Positions 1-8,932 of a stretch of DNA of 64,000 nt are shown piece after piece; within the stretch, counting starts at the first letter, position 1, and the number at the start of each line of letters is the position of its first letter. The translations under genes and the position numbers were made by a program. The notes beneath the pieces were generated by a model, which was not told the DNA's origin, did not search any database, and saw only the letters and a list, made by a program, of their open reading frames with translations. The stretch spans positions 62,001-126,000 of the forward strand of contig NZ_CALMPA010000038.1 of assembly GCF_937871615.1 (NCBI RefSeq). The letters are read 5' to 3'. The DNA is from an uncultured Sphingomonas sp. Its GTDB lineage: Bacteria > Pseudomonadota > Alphaproteobacteria > Sphingomonadales > Sphingomonadaceae.

Positions 1-492
1 CGCTCCCGACTTGGGGAGCCCGGTGAGCGACAGGGCGCGGTCCGGCCGCGCGCGCATTGGCTCGCGCGCGGCCGCCGCTGGCGAAGCGACCGCGGGAGCT
101 GGGAGATCTTCGCCATCGGAAGTCCCGCTGCTGGCCGCGCCGCCGAGCAGCATGGCAGGATTGAGTTCGAGGAGGCGCGCAGCCGTCAGATCCTGACGCG
201 ATTCCATGTCGTAGACACGGCCGATCACCAGATAGCGCGCGGACGCATCGACATAGAAGAGATTGCTGCCGGCAACGACCTCACAAAGGCCACCGATCCG
301 TGCGCAGTCGACCTTGGTGATCTCCGTCTTGGGCAGCCGCGCCTTGAGGAGGGCTGTGACCTTGTTGCCATCGGGCCAGGCAATATCGTTCGCAAATGCG
401 ACGCCGACACCGGCAAGCAGCAATGCGCCGGCGACAAGTCCAGCGTGAATGGAATAGCGCCGTAGCGGGAACCGGGGCTCAGTTGCGGACAT
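1..492 (-). CDS. DsbC-like disulfide isomerase of the transfer operon (partial)
   Basis: The reading frame opens with ATG at 492 and runs off the window edge at base 1, so only the first 164 residues are visible. It overlaps the end of traB by 14 bases. Residues 13-34 form a hydrophobic segment (signal peptide or anchor). The following part, with WPDGNKVTALLKARLPKTEI and a TKVDCARIGGLCEVV stretch, resembles the N-terminal dimerisation domain of DsbC, and an Ala/Pro-rich linker follows. The thioredoxin domain with its CxxC would lie outside the window. F-type transfer operons of sphingomonad plasmids carry a dsbC-type gene between traB and traV, where it would form disulfides in periplasmic transfer proteins. 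The family is inferred from half a protein and its position. Confidence 0.7.
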   Translation of the reverse strand, partial: MSATEPRFPLRRYSIHAGLVAGALLLAGVGVAFANDIAWPDGNKVTALLKARLPKTEITKVDCARIGGLCEVVAGSNLFYVDASARYLVIGRVYDMESRQDLTAARLLELNPAMLLGGAASSGTSDGEDLPAPAVASPAAAAREPMRARPDRALSLTGLPKSGA

Positions 493-1777
493 AGGCGCCC
501 TCCAGGAAAACGATCTCGACATCGATGCCCGTCGGCATCTCGATTACCGGCTGATATTGTTCGGCACGCTCGATCAGATATTGCGAGACCATGTCGCCGG
601 TTTGCGCGACCCCCTCGCCGAATCCGCCCTCAAGGATTTCTCCGGTTGAAAGCCGCTGGCGTTTACCATCCGTCGAAATGTTGGTTCCGGAGAGAAGGGA
701 ACTCGTATTGGCGCTGAAGCCGCGGCCGAACCCACCGACCAGCCCGGCGAGAAACGCCTGGGTGACAAGGGAGCCTTCCCGGCTCACGACACGTCCGCGT
801 ACGCCGGTCTTTCCAGCGAAGGCGATGAAACCCTTTACTTCGGACACAGCGACACGGCCGCCAGGCTGCTCGCAGGTCATTTTCTGGAGTTTCACGTAGA
901 CTTTCTCGGACGAAAGATCGCCGCGCGCCGCGCCATTGACCAGGCAGCCCTCAATCCGTGTCGTCAGCACACGTCCGTTCTGGACGACCGAACGTGCCGG
1001 GCCCGTGATGCGCAGGACTACCGGGAGCGGATCGGTCTGGCTGTTGACGCCAGCACCTGCATCGACGCCGACGATGACACGCGCCGAAGCGAAGCTGTTC
1101 GGCGGCAGATAGTCGGGACTGTCCGAATAGACCGTGTTGCCGCGCTCGACGCGCGCGGCTCCGCCTGTCTCAAAGGCCACCACCTTCACCTGAGACACAG
1201 GCGTGGCGGCAAGAGCCGCAGTTCCGGGAGGCTGCTGATAGGTGCCCGGCGAACCCGAACCGTACATCGCTGCGGGTCCAGGCGCGGGCGTCACTGGGGG
1301 GGCGGCCCTTGCCGCGTTTACTTGCGCGCGCAGCTGTTCGTTTTCCTGCTGATAGGCGCTGAGCACCCGCTGGCCGTCGGCGGCCATCGACTGGTTCTGG
1401 CTCTGGAGGGCTGATACCTGCTGTGCGAGCTGGTCAATCCGCTGCTGCTGCATCCCAACCGACTTCAGCTGGTTTTCGGTGGACTGGAAACGGTTTTCCG
1501 AGGCGGCCATCCATTCGCGCTCGGATATGTTGCGATTGACCATATCATCGGTGGCAATCTTTACGTCCTGCGCGCCGGAGGTTTCGGCGTCGGGCGTGTC
1601 ACCATCGTCAAAGATCCAGAAGGCCGACGCGATCAGAAGGACACCGGAAGCGCCGCCCAACAGCAGGCGCTGCCTGCGGCGCACGGCCTCGTTGCCCGCA
1701 AGATCGTCACCAACCGGAGAAATGTCCGCGGCGTCGAGCGGCTTGCGCTCGCGTGAGAAAAGCGTGCGCAGGTTCAT
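479..1777 (-). CDS. traB: F-type conjugation protein TraB (VirB10-like)
   Basis: A 432-residue protein of the type IV secretion core complex that spans the periplasm and links the inner and outer membranes. It has a cytoplasmic N-terminus, one membrane segment at about residues 33-50, a Gln-rich region at about 85-135 likely to be coiled coil, a Pro-rich linker, and a C-terminal TrbI/VirB10-type beta-barrel domain. The frame stays open upstream to 2569, but that extension lies inside traK. The start chosen is ATG 1777, which overlaps the traK stop by four bases (ATGA), typical of translational coupling. Gene order traL-traE-traK-traB supports the assignment. Confidence 0.9.
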   Translation of the reverse strand: MNLRTLFSRERKPLDAADISPVGDDLAGNEAVRRRQRLLLGGASGVLLIASAFWIFDDGDTPDAETSGAQDVKIATDDMVNRNISEREWMAASENRFQSTENQLKSVGMQQQRIDQLAQQVSALQSQNQSMAADGQRVLSAYQQENEQLRAQVNAARAAPPVTPAPGPAAMYGSGSPGTYQQPPGTAALAATPVSQVKVVAFETGGAARVERGNTVYSDSPDYLPPNSFASARVIVGVDAGAGVNSQTDPLPVVLRITGPARSVVQNGRVLTTRIEGCLVNGAARGDLSSEKVYVKLQKMTCEQPGGRVAVSEVKGFIAFAGKTGVRGRVVSREGSLVTQAFLAGLVGGFGRGFSANTSSLLSGTNISTDGKRQRLSTGEILEGGFGEGVAQTGDMVSQYLIERAEQYQPVIEMPTGIDVEIVFLEGAYVRN

Positions 1778-2577
1778 GGCCGTTCCCCGGTACGAGTGAC
1801 GAGATAGGCAGTGGTCACCTGGCCGGGCGCCAGGCGCGGCTCGGCGACCGAAACGGCAACCGCACTCGCAGGCGCTATCGTTGCGCCGTCGAGTTCGACC
1901 GTCTCCTTTCCGCGATTTTCGATCCGCAGCACCCGGCCGTTGAGTTCGGCGCCGCGATACTCCGCGATCATCTGCACCCGCAGCGTGCCGACCTGCACCG
2001 GACTGCGCACCGACTGGCGCATCTGGTAGCCGTAGATGACCGATTGCGAATACATCGCTTGCACCAGAGCCGCAGCCTCTTCGCGCGGTTCCACGCGGGC
2101 ACGCGTCGCGGCAGGAGCGCGCTCGCTCGCGATCGCCGGGTTGGAGATGAAGACCTGGACGGCATCCTCGCCTGCGATGCGGCAGACGAGCTTGTAGACA
2201 TAGCCGCGCTTCGATGTGGCGAAGAAGGAGAGCGAGGGCCGCGAATAGCCTTCGGGAACCGAGAGATAGATATCGCCGCGCACCGGTTCGTTGACCACAG
2301 TGAAATCTTCGGCGGGATTGCCCGTCGAGACCTTCGAGACCGAGGCGAACTGGTCTTCCACGAGGCTGATGCGGGTGAGATCGCGCGACGATGCCGCACA
2401 ATCGACCCGCGACCCGTCGGCCGCCATCACCGTCTGATCTGCCCATGCTGGCCCGGTAAAGGCCAGGCTCGCGCCGATCGCCAGCAGCACGGCACCTGCT
2501 CCGCGGCTCATCAGGCACCAGGACCGCGATGAAAGTGCAGTGCCTGCCGCAAGCGTGCCGATCGCCCACATGACCAT
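1774..2577 (-). CDS. traK: F-type conjugation protein TraK (VirB9-like secretin)
   Basis: A 267-residue protein of the outer-membrane core complex. Residues 23-46 look like a signal peptide ending in PAWA before DQ, so ATG 2511 is an alternative start that would put the signal peptide at the very N-terminus. The start at 2577 overlaps the traE stop by one base (TGATG), which favours coupling. The mature part is beta-rich, as expected for TraK/VirB9 proteins, which form the outer ring together with TraV and TraB. Assignment is from order and overall sequence character; exact start is uncertain. Confidence 0.85.
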   Translation of the reverse strand: MVMWAIGTLAAGTALSSRSWCLMSRGAGAVLLAIGASLAFTGPAWADQTVMAADGSRVDCAASSRDLTRISLVEDQFASVSKVSTGNPAEDFTVVNEPVRGDIYLSVPEGYSRPSLSFFATSKRGYVYKLVCRIAGEDAVQVFISNPAIASERAPAATRARVEPREEAAALVQAMYSQSVIYGYQMRQSVRSPVQVGTLRVQMIAEYRGAELNGRVLRIENRGKETVELDGATIAPASAVAVSVAEPRLAPGQVTTAYLVTRTGERP

Positions 2578-3143
2578 CAGCTCTTCTCCCCCGGCTTGTC
2601 GGTGACCATGCCGAAGCCGACCAGCTTGAGGCTGAGTCCGGTATAGTCCCAGGTGTAACGGAACCGCCGGTTCTCGACCGAGATGACTCGGTTGCCGACG
2701 ATCGTCTGCAACTCGCCTGCCACTTCGGAAACCAGCGCTTTGGGATCGACCTTCATCGACTGGATCGTGAAGGTTTGCGAAATACTCGAGCCGCGTTGCT
2801 CGTCGAGGATCTTCAGGAGTTCGCCCTTGACCGCGCCTTGCGAGCCGGGATGAGTGACCTCGAGTACCTCGTTCATCCAGTATTCGAGGTTACGTGGGCT
2901 GCGATTCAACGTGAGCACGGCGACGTCGCGCGTGATCATCTCTAGATAGTCCTTCGACACCCCGGCGCTGCTCACGGTCAGATTCGAGCGCAGGACGGGC
3001 TGGAGCACGATCTCGCGGTCGCGGGTCGAAGCGATGAGGAAGAGCACGATGACGAGGGCGCCGAGAAGCAGCGTGGCGAGCGCAAGGAGGTTGCGCTGCC
3101 TGAGTACGCGCTGGCCTTGGGCGTGGCTGTAGCCGAGCTCCAT
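2577..3143 (-). CDS. traE: F-type conjugation protein TraE (pilus assembly)
   Basis: A 188-residue protein with a single strong N-terminal membrane segment (about residues 19-39, LLALATLLLGALVIVLFLIA) followed by a periplasmic domain. This is the size and topology of TraE of F-type systems, which is needed for pilus assembly. The gene ends one base into traK and begins one base after the traL stop, so the genes form a tightly packed operon. The C-terminal part (YTWDYTGLSLKLVGFG) fits the family's end. Confidence 0.88.
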   Translation of the reverse strand: MELGYSHAQGQRVLRQRNLLALATLLLGALVIVLFLIASTRDREIVLQPVLRSNLTVSSAGVSKDYLEMITRDVAVLTLNRSPRNLEYWMNEVLEVTHPGSQGAVKGELLKILDEQRGSSISQTFTIQSMKVDPKALVSEVAGELQTIVGNRVISVENRRFRYTWDYTGLSLKLVGFGMVTDKPGEKS

Positions 3144-3144
3144 G

Positions 3145-3435
3145 TCAGCCCGCCATCAGCCGAAGGTAGGAGGGTGGTGTCGCCCGGAGACCCAGGAAGC
3201 CTGCCGGCAAATACCAGTAAGCCAGATGGATCAGCCAGGAGGCCGCGCGTCCGGACTTCGCCTTTCTCAACCCCCACCAGCCAGCAAACGCCAGAAATAG
3301 ACCGATAAGGATATGCTGGGTCAGGACGCCCCACGCGAAGGGAATGACCATCGCGAGGAACTCGTCCAGCGTCCAGAGCCCGATCAATTCGGGATCATCC
3401 AGATGCGCCGGAATGACGTAAGTGTCGGCCGCCAT
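3145..3435 (-). CDS. traL: F-type conjugation protein TraL (VirB3-like)
   Basis: A 96-residue inner-membrane protein, close to the roughly 90-100 residues usual for TraL. It begins with a short polar stretch ending PELIGLWTLDEFLAMVIPF and carries two hydrophobic segments at about residues 25-55, as in VirB3-type proteins that sit with the secretion ATPase at the inner membrane. It lies between the pilin gene and traE, the canonical position. The 63 bases between it and traA contain no other gene. Confidence 0.88.
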   Translation of the reverse strand: MAADTYVIPAHLDDPELIGLWTLDEFLAMVIPFAWGVLTQHILIGLFLAFAGWWGLRKAKSGRAASWLIHLAYWYLPAGFLGLRATPPSYLRLMAG

Positions 3436-3498
3436 ACACCACCCCCCTGTTGACCGGCGCGCCGCGGCTGACGGCGACCGGCAACGGCTGTCAGTTGA

Positions 3499-3819
3499 TC
3501 AGATCGTTGCGGTGACCGTGGAGGTGACGATCGGAATACCGGTGCCGGCACCGACGCCCACGCCGACCGGGATAGCCACCTGGCCGAGGCTGAAGCGCCC
3601 GGAAGCCAGGCCAACGATGCCGCCGGCAAGCGAAAGCACGGTGATGATCTTGCCGCCCGAGCCTTCGAGGAAGTCGGTGAACTTGGTCAGAGCCGTGTTG
3701 AAGGTCGTGTCGGCACCTGCATAGGCGGTGCTCGCCCAGAAGAACGTGAAGAGCACCAGCGCGAGCACCAGCAGGACGAACTCGGCGTGGCCTGATTTCT
3801 TGATTGCGGTCTCGGTCAT
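3499..3819 (-). CDS. traA: TraA-like conjugative pilin precursor
   Basis: A 106-residue protein. The start is ATG 3819, preceded by AAGGGAT at a suitable distance; the longer open frame to 4020 runs through the control region and is rejected. A charged N-terminus is followed by a long hydrophobic leader (about residues 13-33, ending STAYA before GADTT), then an amphipathic part and two Gly/Ala/Val-rich segments typical of F-type pilins. It is the first gene of the transfer operon, as expected for the pilin. The leader cleavage site after AYA is a prediction. Confidence 0.85.
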   Translation of the reverse strand: MTETAIKKSGHAEFVLLVLALVLFTFFWASTAYAGADTTFNTALTKFTDFLEGSGGKIITVLSLAGGIVGLASGRFSLGQVAIPVGVGVGAGTGIPIVTSTVTATI

Positions 3820-3949
3820 ATCGATCCCTTTCGAGGCATTGGGAGAGGCATGTTCGCCGCGCCCTCCATGAAGACTTGCGAGGATCGTGCACCGACGACA
3901 GCATCGGTTGCCGGAGAAGCGGACTTTCTTCCGATTTTGCGATGAATCG

Positions 3950-4045
3950 TTAATACTGTCCCGATATACCGGACATGGGGTAAGTGTGAGCGGGACAGAT
4001 CGGTGAGCTTTTTGGGACAAGCTGTCCGGGATTTAGGGACACCGG
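3950..4045. promoter_or_regulatory. Control region with repeated GGGACA/TGTCC elements upstream of the tra operon
   Basis: The 326 bases between traA and the divergent gene at 4146 hold no gene. Short copies of GGGACA or its complement occur at 3957-3962, 3971-3975, 3992-3997, 4014-4019, 4023-4028 and 4036-4041. Two of them form a perfect dyad GGACA-AGC-TGTCC at 4015-4027. The spacing of roughly 15-22 bases suits cooperative binding by a small dimeric protein. The region is either the operator and promoter area of the tra operon or part of the transfer origin. No nick site could be recognised. Confidence 0.5.
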
Positions 4046-4145
4046 CGAATCGGGTAATCTACTCTAATATGAGTCGCTTCGCCGGGACGGCCGATCGCTC
4101 GGCCAACTCCGTGACGGAAGCGTCCATTTCGGAGGGAAGCTGACG

Positions 4146-4568
4146 ATGCCGGGCCGTTCTCGCAGCTATGCGCTCAATATATCGGCGGAGCTTTTCAAGC
4201 TCACCACCGAGAGCATAAGGCTGCATTCGAATGAAACGCTTCGCTACCAGACGCTCGCCCAGCTCCTGACGAAGCGTATCAACAACCCAGCGATAACCGA
4301 TAGTCTCGATCCCGAGCAATTGCGCCAATACCTCGATGATCTGCCCACCCGCGGAAACGTTCGCATCCATCTCAATATCTCTCGGACCAGCGCGGATTCG
4401 CTGGTGGAAATCAAGAAACATCTCTCCCGCGAAATCGGTGGCAATTTGACCATCAGCGACGCGATCGCGCTCTTGATTTGCGACTACTTGGTCAAACAGA
4501 GTGCAACGCGCGTTCTTCCAAAAATCGGCCTTGGCGACTCGGGCCGTTCTGAGTCGCCCAAAAAATGA
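4146..4568 (+). CDS. Probable ribbon-helix-helix DNA-binding protein
   Basis: A 140-residue protein transcribed away from the tra operon. Residues about 77-120 show the pattern of a ribbon-helix-helix fold: a strand (NVRIHLNIS), a helix (SADSLVEIKKHLSREIG), a turn and a second helix (TISDAIALLICDYLVK). The N-terminal part, with RSRSYALNISAELFKLTTES, resembles a second strand-helix unit. Proteins of this kind next to tra operons act as relaxosome accessory factors or repressors (TraY-like). The neighbouring GGGACA repeats are possible binding sites. The family is inferred from the predicted secondary structure; no specific homologue is recognised. Confidence 0.6.
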   Translation: MPGRSRSYALNISAELFKLTTESIRLHSNETLRYQTLAQLLTKRINNPAITDSLDPEQLRQYLDDLPTRGNVRIHLNISRTSADSLVEIKKHLSREIGGNLTISDAIALLICDYLVKQSATRVLPKIGLGDSGRSESPKK

Positions 4569-4703
4569 TTGCCCTTCGCCGAACGTGAATCGCAATGCCA
4601 ACGGCCGTAACTGGTGTCGTTGCGAAAGCCCGCTGCACCTTGCGAGAATCAGCAATTTATGATTTTGTTAGGAAGTTCTGACGGCGCGGCGAGGGGACCA
4701 CGC

Positions 4704-5219
4704 ATGTCCTCAACGGACGACCCGGATCACACAGCGATCGACACGAGAACGGCCGACGGTCGGAATGGATATGTTGAACTGATCCTTCGCATGATGCGTG
4801 TTCATCGGGTCAGCTTGCGCACGCTTGAGCGCCGAACAGGTATCGGGAAATCAAGGCTCGGACTGCTTCTGCACAGCGATCCGGCGCGCCGCCCGTCCAT
4901 AACCTTCGACGAACTGAAGGCGCTATTCGCCGCACTCGACATTGACGTGTTTGAAGCTGTCATCTGCGTGGAGGCTTTCAACGATATCGACGTGCTCGAT
5001 GCGCCGCGCCATCGCTCGGTAATCGCCTTGTTGCGAGTGGTGTTCCGCTATCTCCCAGTTGAGCTCCTTGCCGCGCTTGAAGAGTTTGACCACATTGATG
5101 GCTCCGATGTCCGCCCGGAATGGGCGGCCGGACTGCAGCGTGCTGTGGTCAGGAGATTGGTAAGCGAAATCACACGGATTGCAGCCGAGCGCGCGATCGG
5201 ATGGGATCGCGAAATCTGA
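4704..5219 (+). CDS. XRE-like helix-turn-helix regulator
   Basis: A 171-residue protein starting at ATG 4704, behind GAGGGG at a seven-base spacing; the open frame to 4614 lacks such a site. Residues about 23-75 contain an HTH of the XRE type (VSLRTLERRTGIGKSRLGLLL, followed by ITFDELKALFAALDIDVFEA). The C-terminal half is helical and of unknown function. It is convergent with the transglycosylase gene, six bases away. It probably regulates transfer, judged from its position at the edge of the tra region; its target is not known. Confidence 0.65.
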   Translation: MSSTDDPDHTAIDTRTADGRNGYVELILRMMRVHRVSLRTLERRTGIGKSRLGLLLHSDPARRPSITFDELKALFAALDIDVFEAVICVEAFNDIDVLDAPRHRSVIALLRVVFRYLPVELLAALEEFDHIDGSDVRPEWAAGLQRAVVRRLVSEITRIAAERAIGWDREI

Positions 5220-5225
5220 CGAATG

Positions 5226-6122
5226 CTAGAAGATCTGTAGTGAGGCCACTCGCGCTGGCCTGGTTGGCACAATTGAGACCGCCGGGGAGCCAGCGAAGTC
5301 GCCAATCGCAAGAACCTGATGGCGGCCAGCCAGACGAGCCCACTTGTCCAGGACGTTGCGGACATAGGCTTTCGTCTCGGCGATCGGTGGGATTTGTCCG
5401 CCCTTTACACGTCCTGGTCCCGCATTATAGGCAGCAAGCGCAAGATGCACCTTGCCGAACCGGTCGAGCTGCGCGCGAAGATAACGCGCACCGCCGCGCA
5501 GGTTCTGGACCGGATCATAGCGGTCGACACCAAGATCCCCTGCTGTTCCTGGCATGAGTTGTGTAAGTCCATAAGCTTGCTTTGAGGAGATTGCTCTCGG
5601 ATTGTAGGCGCTTTCGGTCAGGACCAATGCATCGAAAAGGCCGACGGGAATCCCAGCATCACAAGCCGCCGCACTCATCGCTGTGTAAGCGGCGCGACGA
5701 CGATCCTCGATGTCGTGTGCTAGGAAGCCCACTGGGCGGTATGGAACGGTTATGCAGTCCGACGGGATATAGCGCCCCTCTTCCGGCCACATGGAAAGCA
5801 GGGGCGGCCTCATCCATGCTGGTACTGCGATATCGGAAAAAGGGGCGAGTGCATCCCGCCGTATCACGTCTCCACCCTCCACAGCCAACGCGCCGAAGCT
5901 TGCCAGCATGGCATCACTGGTCCGCGTCCTCGTGAGATCGAGCAGGTGAAAACCGCCTGCAGCGGTAGTCTGCTGTGAATTTTCTTCCTGTTCCTGCATT
6001 TCGTCGGCCGCGCTCGGACCCATGCGGACGATCTCAACGATACGCGTTGATCCGCCGCTGGCGAGCGCGGGAGCGGGAAGCGCAAGCGCGGCTATCACCG
6101 CCGGGATTATATGTTTCATCAT
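5226..6122 (-). CDS. Lytic transglycosylase of the transfer system (VirB1-like)
   Basis: A 298-residue periplasmic protein with an N-terminal signal peptide (cleavage likely after PALA, residue 21). Residues about 160-265 are an SLT domain: the catalytic glutamate is in LVLTESAYNPRAIS, followed by AYGLTQLMPGTAGDLG and LALAAYNAGPGRV, all hallmark motifs. Such enzymes open local gaps in peptidoglycan for the secretion apparatus. The last 50 residues extend beyond the domain. It lies close to the tra operon in the same orientation, but is separated from it by two genes of opposite strand. Confidence 0.9.
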   Translation of the reverse strand: MMKHIIPAVIAALALPAPALASGGSTRIVEIVRMGPSAADEMQEQEENSQQTTAAGGFHLLDLTRTRTSDAMLASFGALAVEGGDVIRRDALAPFSDIAVPAWMRPPLLSMWPEEGRYIPSDCITVPYRPVGFLAHDIEDRRRAAYTAMSAAACDAGIPVGLFDALVLTESAYNPRAISSKQAYGLTQLMPGTAGDLGVDRYDPVQNLRGGARYLRAQLDRFGKVHLALAAYNAGPGRVKGGQIPPIAETKAYVRNVLDKWARLAGRHQVLAIGDFAGSPAVSIVPTRPARVASLQIF

Positions 6123-6222
6123 ATGGGAGAACCCTGTTTCGTCGGCGTGCCAGAGACAATGCTCGTGCTCACGGCAAGACTGTCAACCCCAGGGCATCGC
6201 GGGCTATCTGGGGACCGAGTGG

Positions 6223-6450
6223 TTATCCGCCAATAGAGGCTTCGGCGATGAAATAGAGCGCCTGGGTGGCACCAACCCAGGCTTCGACACGGATGAGAGG
6301 GTCAGAATCGGCGGCATCCTCGGGGAGATCCGCCTCCGCCCAATGGTCGTCGACATAGCGAACGAGCGCCTCCAGCGCCGCACTGTCGCTATCATGAAGC
6401 GAAAGATACTCGCGCTCCTGACGGGAGATGAACAAGAGGATGTGGCTCAT
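6223..6450 (-). CDS. Small conserved-looking protein, function unknown
   Basis: A 75-residue acidic protein (MSHILLFISRQEREYLSLHD at its start, a central DDHWAEADLPEDAADSDP stretch). It reads in the same direction as the transglycosylase gene, 101 bases upstream of it, and the two may be cotranscribed. Composition is consistent with a real soluble protein rather than a shadow frame. No motif was recognised. Confidence 0.5.
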   Translation of the reverse strand: MSHILLFISRQEREYLSLHDSDSAALEALVRYVDDHWAEADLPEDAADSDPLIRVEAWVGATQALYFIAEASIGG

Positions 6451-6804
6451 CTGCGAGCTACGCCATAAAGAAAGGTGTCATCCGAGGTCTCGGAAGCCGC
6501 ACCTGTCTTGGCTACATCGCCAATCATGGGTTCACCCAATCCTGGCCACGGGTTTCTACTGCTATCAGCGCGCATGCTCACCCGACTGGCTTTGACACAG
6601 TAATCTAATGGTCTGATCCCCGTGCGCACCCTCAAGCTATCGTAGGTCTGAATTTCGCAATTCGCGTATTTTCGTGTACGTTTGAAAACTTACTATGCTC
6701 GGCTTCATTCAATTCGCTAAGGCGGAGCGGGCATCTATCAGTGGCGGAGCAGATGCTTGGCACTATGGGATAGGTGCGATAGCATCTGCTCGCGAGCTTG
6801 ATTT
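6451..6804. other. Gene-free junction between transfer region and catabolic region
   Basis: No convincing coding frame. Small open frames on the minus strand (such as 6447-6635) lack a ribosome-binding site and family features. The stretch ends at the point where lpd homology stops, so it marks the breakpoint where the catabolic block was joined to the backbone. It contains the inverted repeat at 6747-6791. Confidence 0.5.
6747..6791. repeat. Perfect 11-bp inverted repeat beside the lpd breakpoint
   Basis: GAGCAGATGCT at 6747-6757 is repeated as AGCATCTGCTC at 6781-6791, with 23 bases between the arms. It lies just outside the truncated lpd. It may be a terminator-like hairpin (no T-run follows) or the remnant of a mobile-element end. 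Confidence 0.4.
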
Positions 6805-7616
6805 GGGCTGGATACCGATGGCGACGATGACATGGCTGTATTCGCTCGCCGCGACCTTGCCGTCCTTCCCCTTGATCTTCGCGCTGACGCCCTGGGCGCC
6901 GGCCTTGAGCTCTTCCACGCCGGCACCCGTCTGGATCGCGATGCCCTGCTTGGTAAGCGCCTTTTCGAGGAAGGCAGACACATCCTCCACCGGCACGATC
7001 CGGTCGAGCACTCGACCACGGTAACTTCGGCGCCCATATCGTTGTAGAAGCTGGCGAATTCGATGCCGATCGCGCCCGAGCCGATCACCAGCAGCTTGGT
7101 CGGCATTTCCGGTGGGACCATCGCATGGCGATAGGTCCACACCCGCTTGCCATCCGCCGGGGCGAACAGCAGGTCACGCGCCCGCACGCCGGTGGCGACG
7201 ATAATGTGCTTCGCGCTGAGGGTTTCCGTGCCCTTCTCGCCCTTCACTTCCAGCGTGGTGGCGGTTTTCAGCGTCCCTTCGCCGATATGCACCGCGATCT
7301 TGTTCTTCTTCATCAGATGTGTGATGCCCTGGTTGAGCTGCTTCGCCACGCCCCGGCTGCGCTTCACCACCGCATCGAGATCTGCGCTGATCTTCTCCGC
7401 CGCCAGCCCGTAATCCTTGGCATGTTGCATGTAATGGAAGATCTCCGCCGAACGCAGCAGCGCCTTGGTGGGGATGCAGCCCCAGTTGAGGCAGATACCG
7501 CCCAGCAGCTCCCGCTCCACGATCGCGGCTTTGAGACCGAGCTGGCTCGCCCGGATCGCCGCCACATAGCCGCCGGGGCCGGAACCGAGAACGATGACGT
7601 CGTAGCTTTCGGACAT
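6805..7616 (-). pseudogene. lpd: Broken lpd, dihydrolipoamide dehydrogenase (E3) of the PDH complex
   Basis: The first 200 residues are a normal E3: FAD-binding GSGPGG, the redox disulfide in GGICLNWGCIPTKALL, and a second Rossmann motif GSGAIGIEFASF. At about 7010 one base appears to be missing (GAG-TGC where GAG-GTG is expected), after which the family sequence (LDRIVPVED, SAFLEKALTKQGI) continues in another frame. Family homology stops at about 6805 after VAIGIQP. Roughly the last third, including the dimerisation domain and the active-site His-Glu, is absent. The gene therefore cannot make a working E3, and the complex would have to borrow E3 from elsewhere. It is the last gene of the lig-pdh run. 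Confidence 0.88.
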
Positions 7617-7645
7617 TGAACCCTCCGATTGATCGTATTCGGGGC

Positions 7646-8914
7646 TCAGGCCAACAGACCCAGGGGCTTTTCCACCAGCTCGCGGAAAGCGGTCATGAGC
7701 TGGGCGCCATCCGCACCATCGATGGCGCGATGGTCGAAGCTGCCGGTGACGGACATGACGGTGGCGACACCGAGCTGGCCATCCTCCAACACCCAGGGCC
7801 GCTTCTCGCCCGCACCGATGGCCATGATCATGCCCTGCGGCGGGTTGATCACCGCTTCGAACTGCTTGATCCCCATCATGCCCATATTGGAAAGGCTGGC
7901 GGTTCCGCCCTGATATTCGTGCGGTTGCAGCTTTCCGTCCTTGGCCCGGGCGGCGAGATCGCCGATCTCGGCCGATATCTGGGCCAGCCCCTTGGCCGAG
8001 GGATCGGTGACGATCGGGGTGATGAGCCCGCCGGGAATGCTGACGGCCACCGAAATATCCGCGCGCTTGTACTGGCGCATGACATCGCCCGCGAAGGACA
8101 CGTTGCAGGCCGGAACCTGCATCAGGGCCAAGCCCAACGCCTTGATCAGCATATCGTTGACCGAAAGCTTGACCCCGCGCGACGTCAAGGCGTCGTTGAG
8201 TTCCGCACGCAGTTTGAGTAGTGCATCGAGACGCACGTCCACGGTCAGGTAGATGTGCGGCACCTGCTGCTTCGATTCGGTCAGACGGCGCGCAATCACC
8301 TTGCGCATGCTGGACAGCTTCACATCCTCAAACGGAATGCCGAAATCGGGCACAGCTTCGGTCAGCGGCCTGGAAACGGCCTGCGCTTCGGCGGCAGGAG
8401 CGCCCGGCCTCGTCGCTTCGACGTCGGCCTTCACGATCCGGCCATTGGGGCCGCTGCCCTTCACTGCCGCAAGATCGACGCCTTTCTGCTCGGCGATGCG
8501 CCGCGCGAGCGGCGAGGCGACGATCCGGTCGCCTTTCTGCGCCGGTGCGGCTGCGGCTTTCGAAGCGGGTGCGGGCGTTGGGGCAGGAGCGGGTTCGGAT
8601 TGCGCCTCGGCTTTCGTTTCCTTGGGGGCTGGCTTTTCCTTGGCTTTCGGTGCCGGAGCAGCGGCTTCCTCGCCTTCTTCCCCCAGCGTGGCGATCACCG
8701 TGCCGACCTTCACGTCTTCGCTGCCTTCGGGAATGGCGATGGACAGGATCGTGCCCTCGTCCACCGCTTCGAATTCCATTGTCGCCTTGTCGGTTTCGAT
8801 TTCCGCCAGGATATCGCCTGCCGAGACCGTATCGCCTTCCTTGACCAGCCACTTGGCCAGAGTGCCTTGCTCCATGGTGGGAGAGAGCGCGGGCATCTTG
8901 ATATCGATCGGCAT
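7646..8914 (-). CDS. pdhC: Pyruvate dehydrogenase E2, dihydrolipoamide acetyltransferase
   Basis: A 422-residue E2 core enzyme that moves the acetyl group from lipoamide to CoA. It has one lipoyl domain (residues 1-78, lysine in [11 protein letters not shown]), an Ala/Pro-rich linker, an E1/E3-binding domain at about 128-162 ([16 protein letters not shown]), a second linker and the catalytic domain from about 195, with the active-site motif [12 protein letters not shown] near the end. The gene follows pdhB after 18 bases and precedes the broken lpd by 29 bases. All expected domains are intact. Confidence 0.95.
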   Translation of the reverse strand: MPIDIKMPALSPTMEQGTLAKWLVKEGDTVSAGDILAEIETDKATMEFEAVDEGTILSIAIPEGSEDVKVGTVIATLGEEGEEAAAPAPKAKEKPAPKETKAEAQSEPAPAPTPAPASKAAAAPAQKGDRIVASPLARRIAEQKGVDLAAVKGSGPNGRIVKADVEATRPGAPAAEAQAVSRPLTEAVPDFGIPFEDVKLSSMRKVIARRLTESKQQVPHIYLTVDVRLDALLKLRAELNDALTSRGVKLSVNDMLIKALGLALMQVPACNVSFAGDVMRQYKRADISVAVSIPGGLITPIVTDPSAKGLAQISAEIGDLAARAKDGKLQPHEYQGGTASLSNMGMMGIKQFEAVINPPQGMIMAIGAGEKRPWVLEDGQLGVATVMSVTGSFDHRAIDGADGAQLMTAFRELVEKPLGLLA

Positions 8915-8932
8915 TTGGGAACTCCGGAATCT

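Noticed and set aside
479-2569. A 696-codon open frame continuing upstream of TraB
   Set aside because: The upper two thirds of the extension are traK read in another frame; TraB begins at ATG 1777 with an ATGA overlap.
6447-6635. Minus-strand frame of 62 codons near the lpd breakpoint
   Set aside because: No ribosome-binding site, no motif; considered chance.
6747-6791. Inverted repeat as an integron attC site
   Set aside because: The conserved attC core boxes are not present and no integron integrase or cassette array is nearby.
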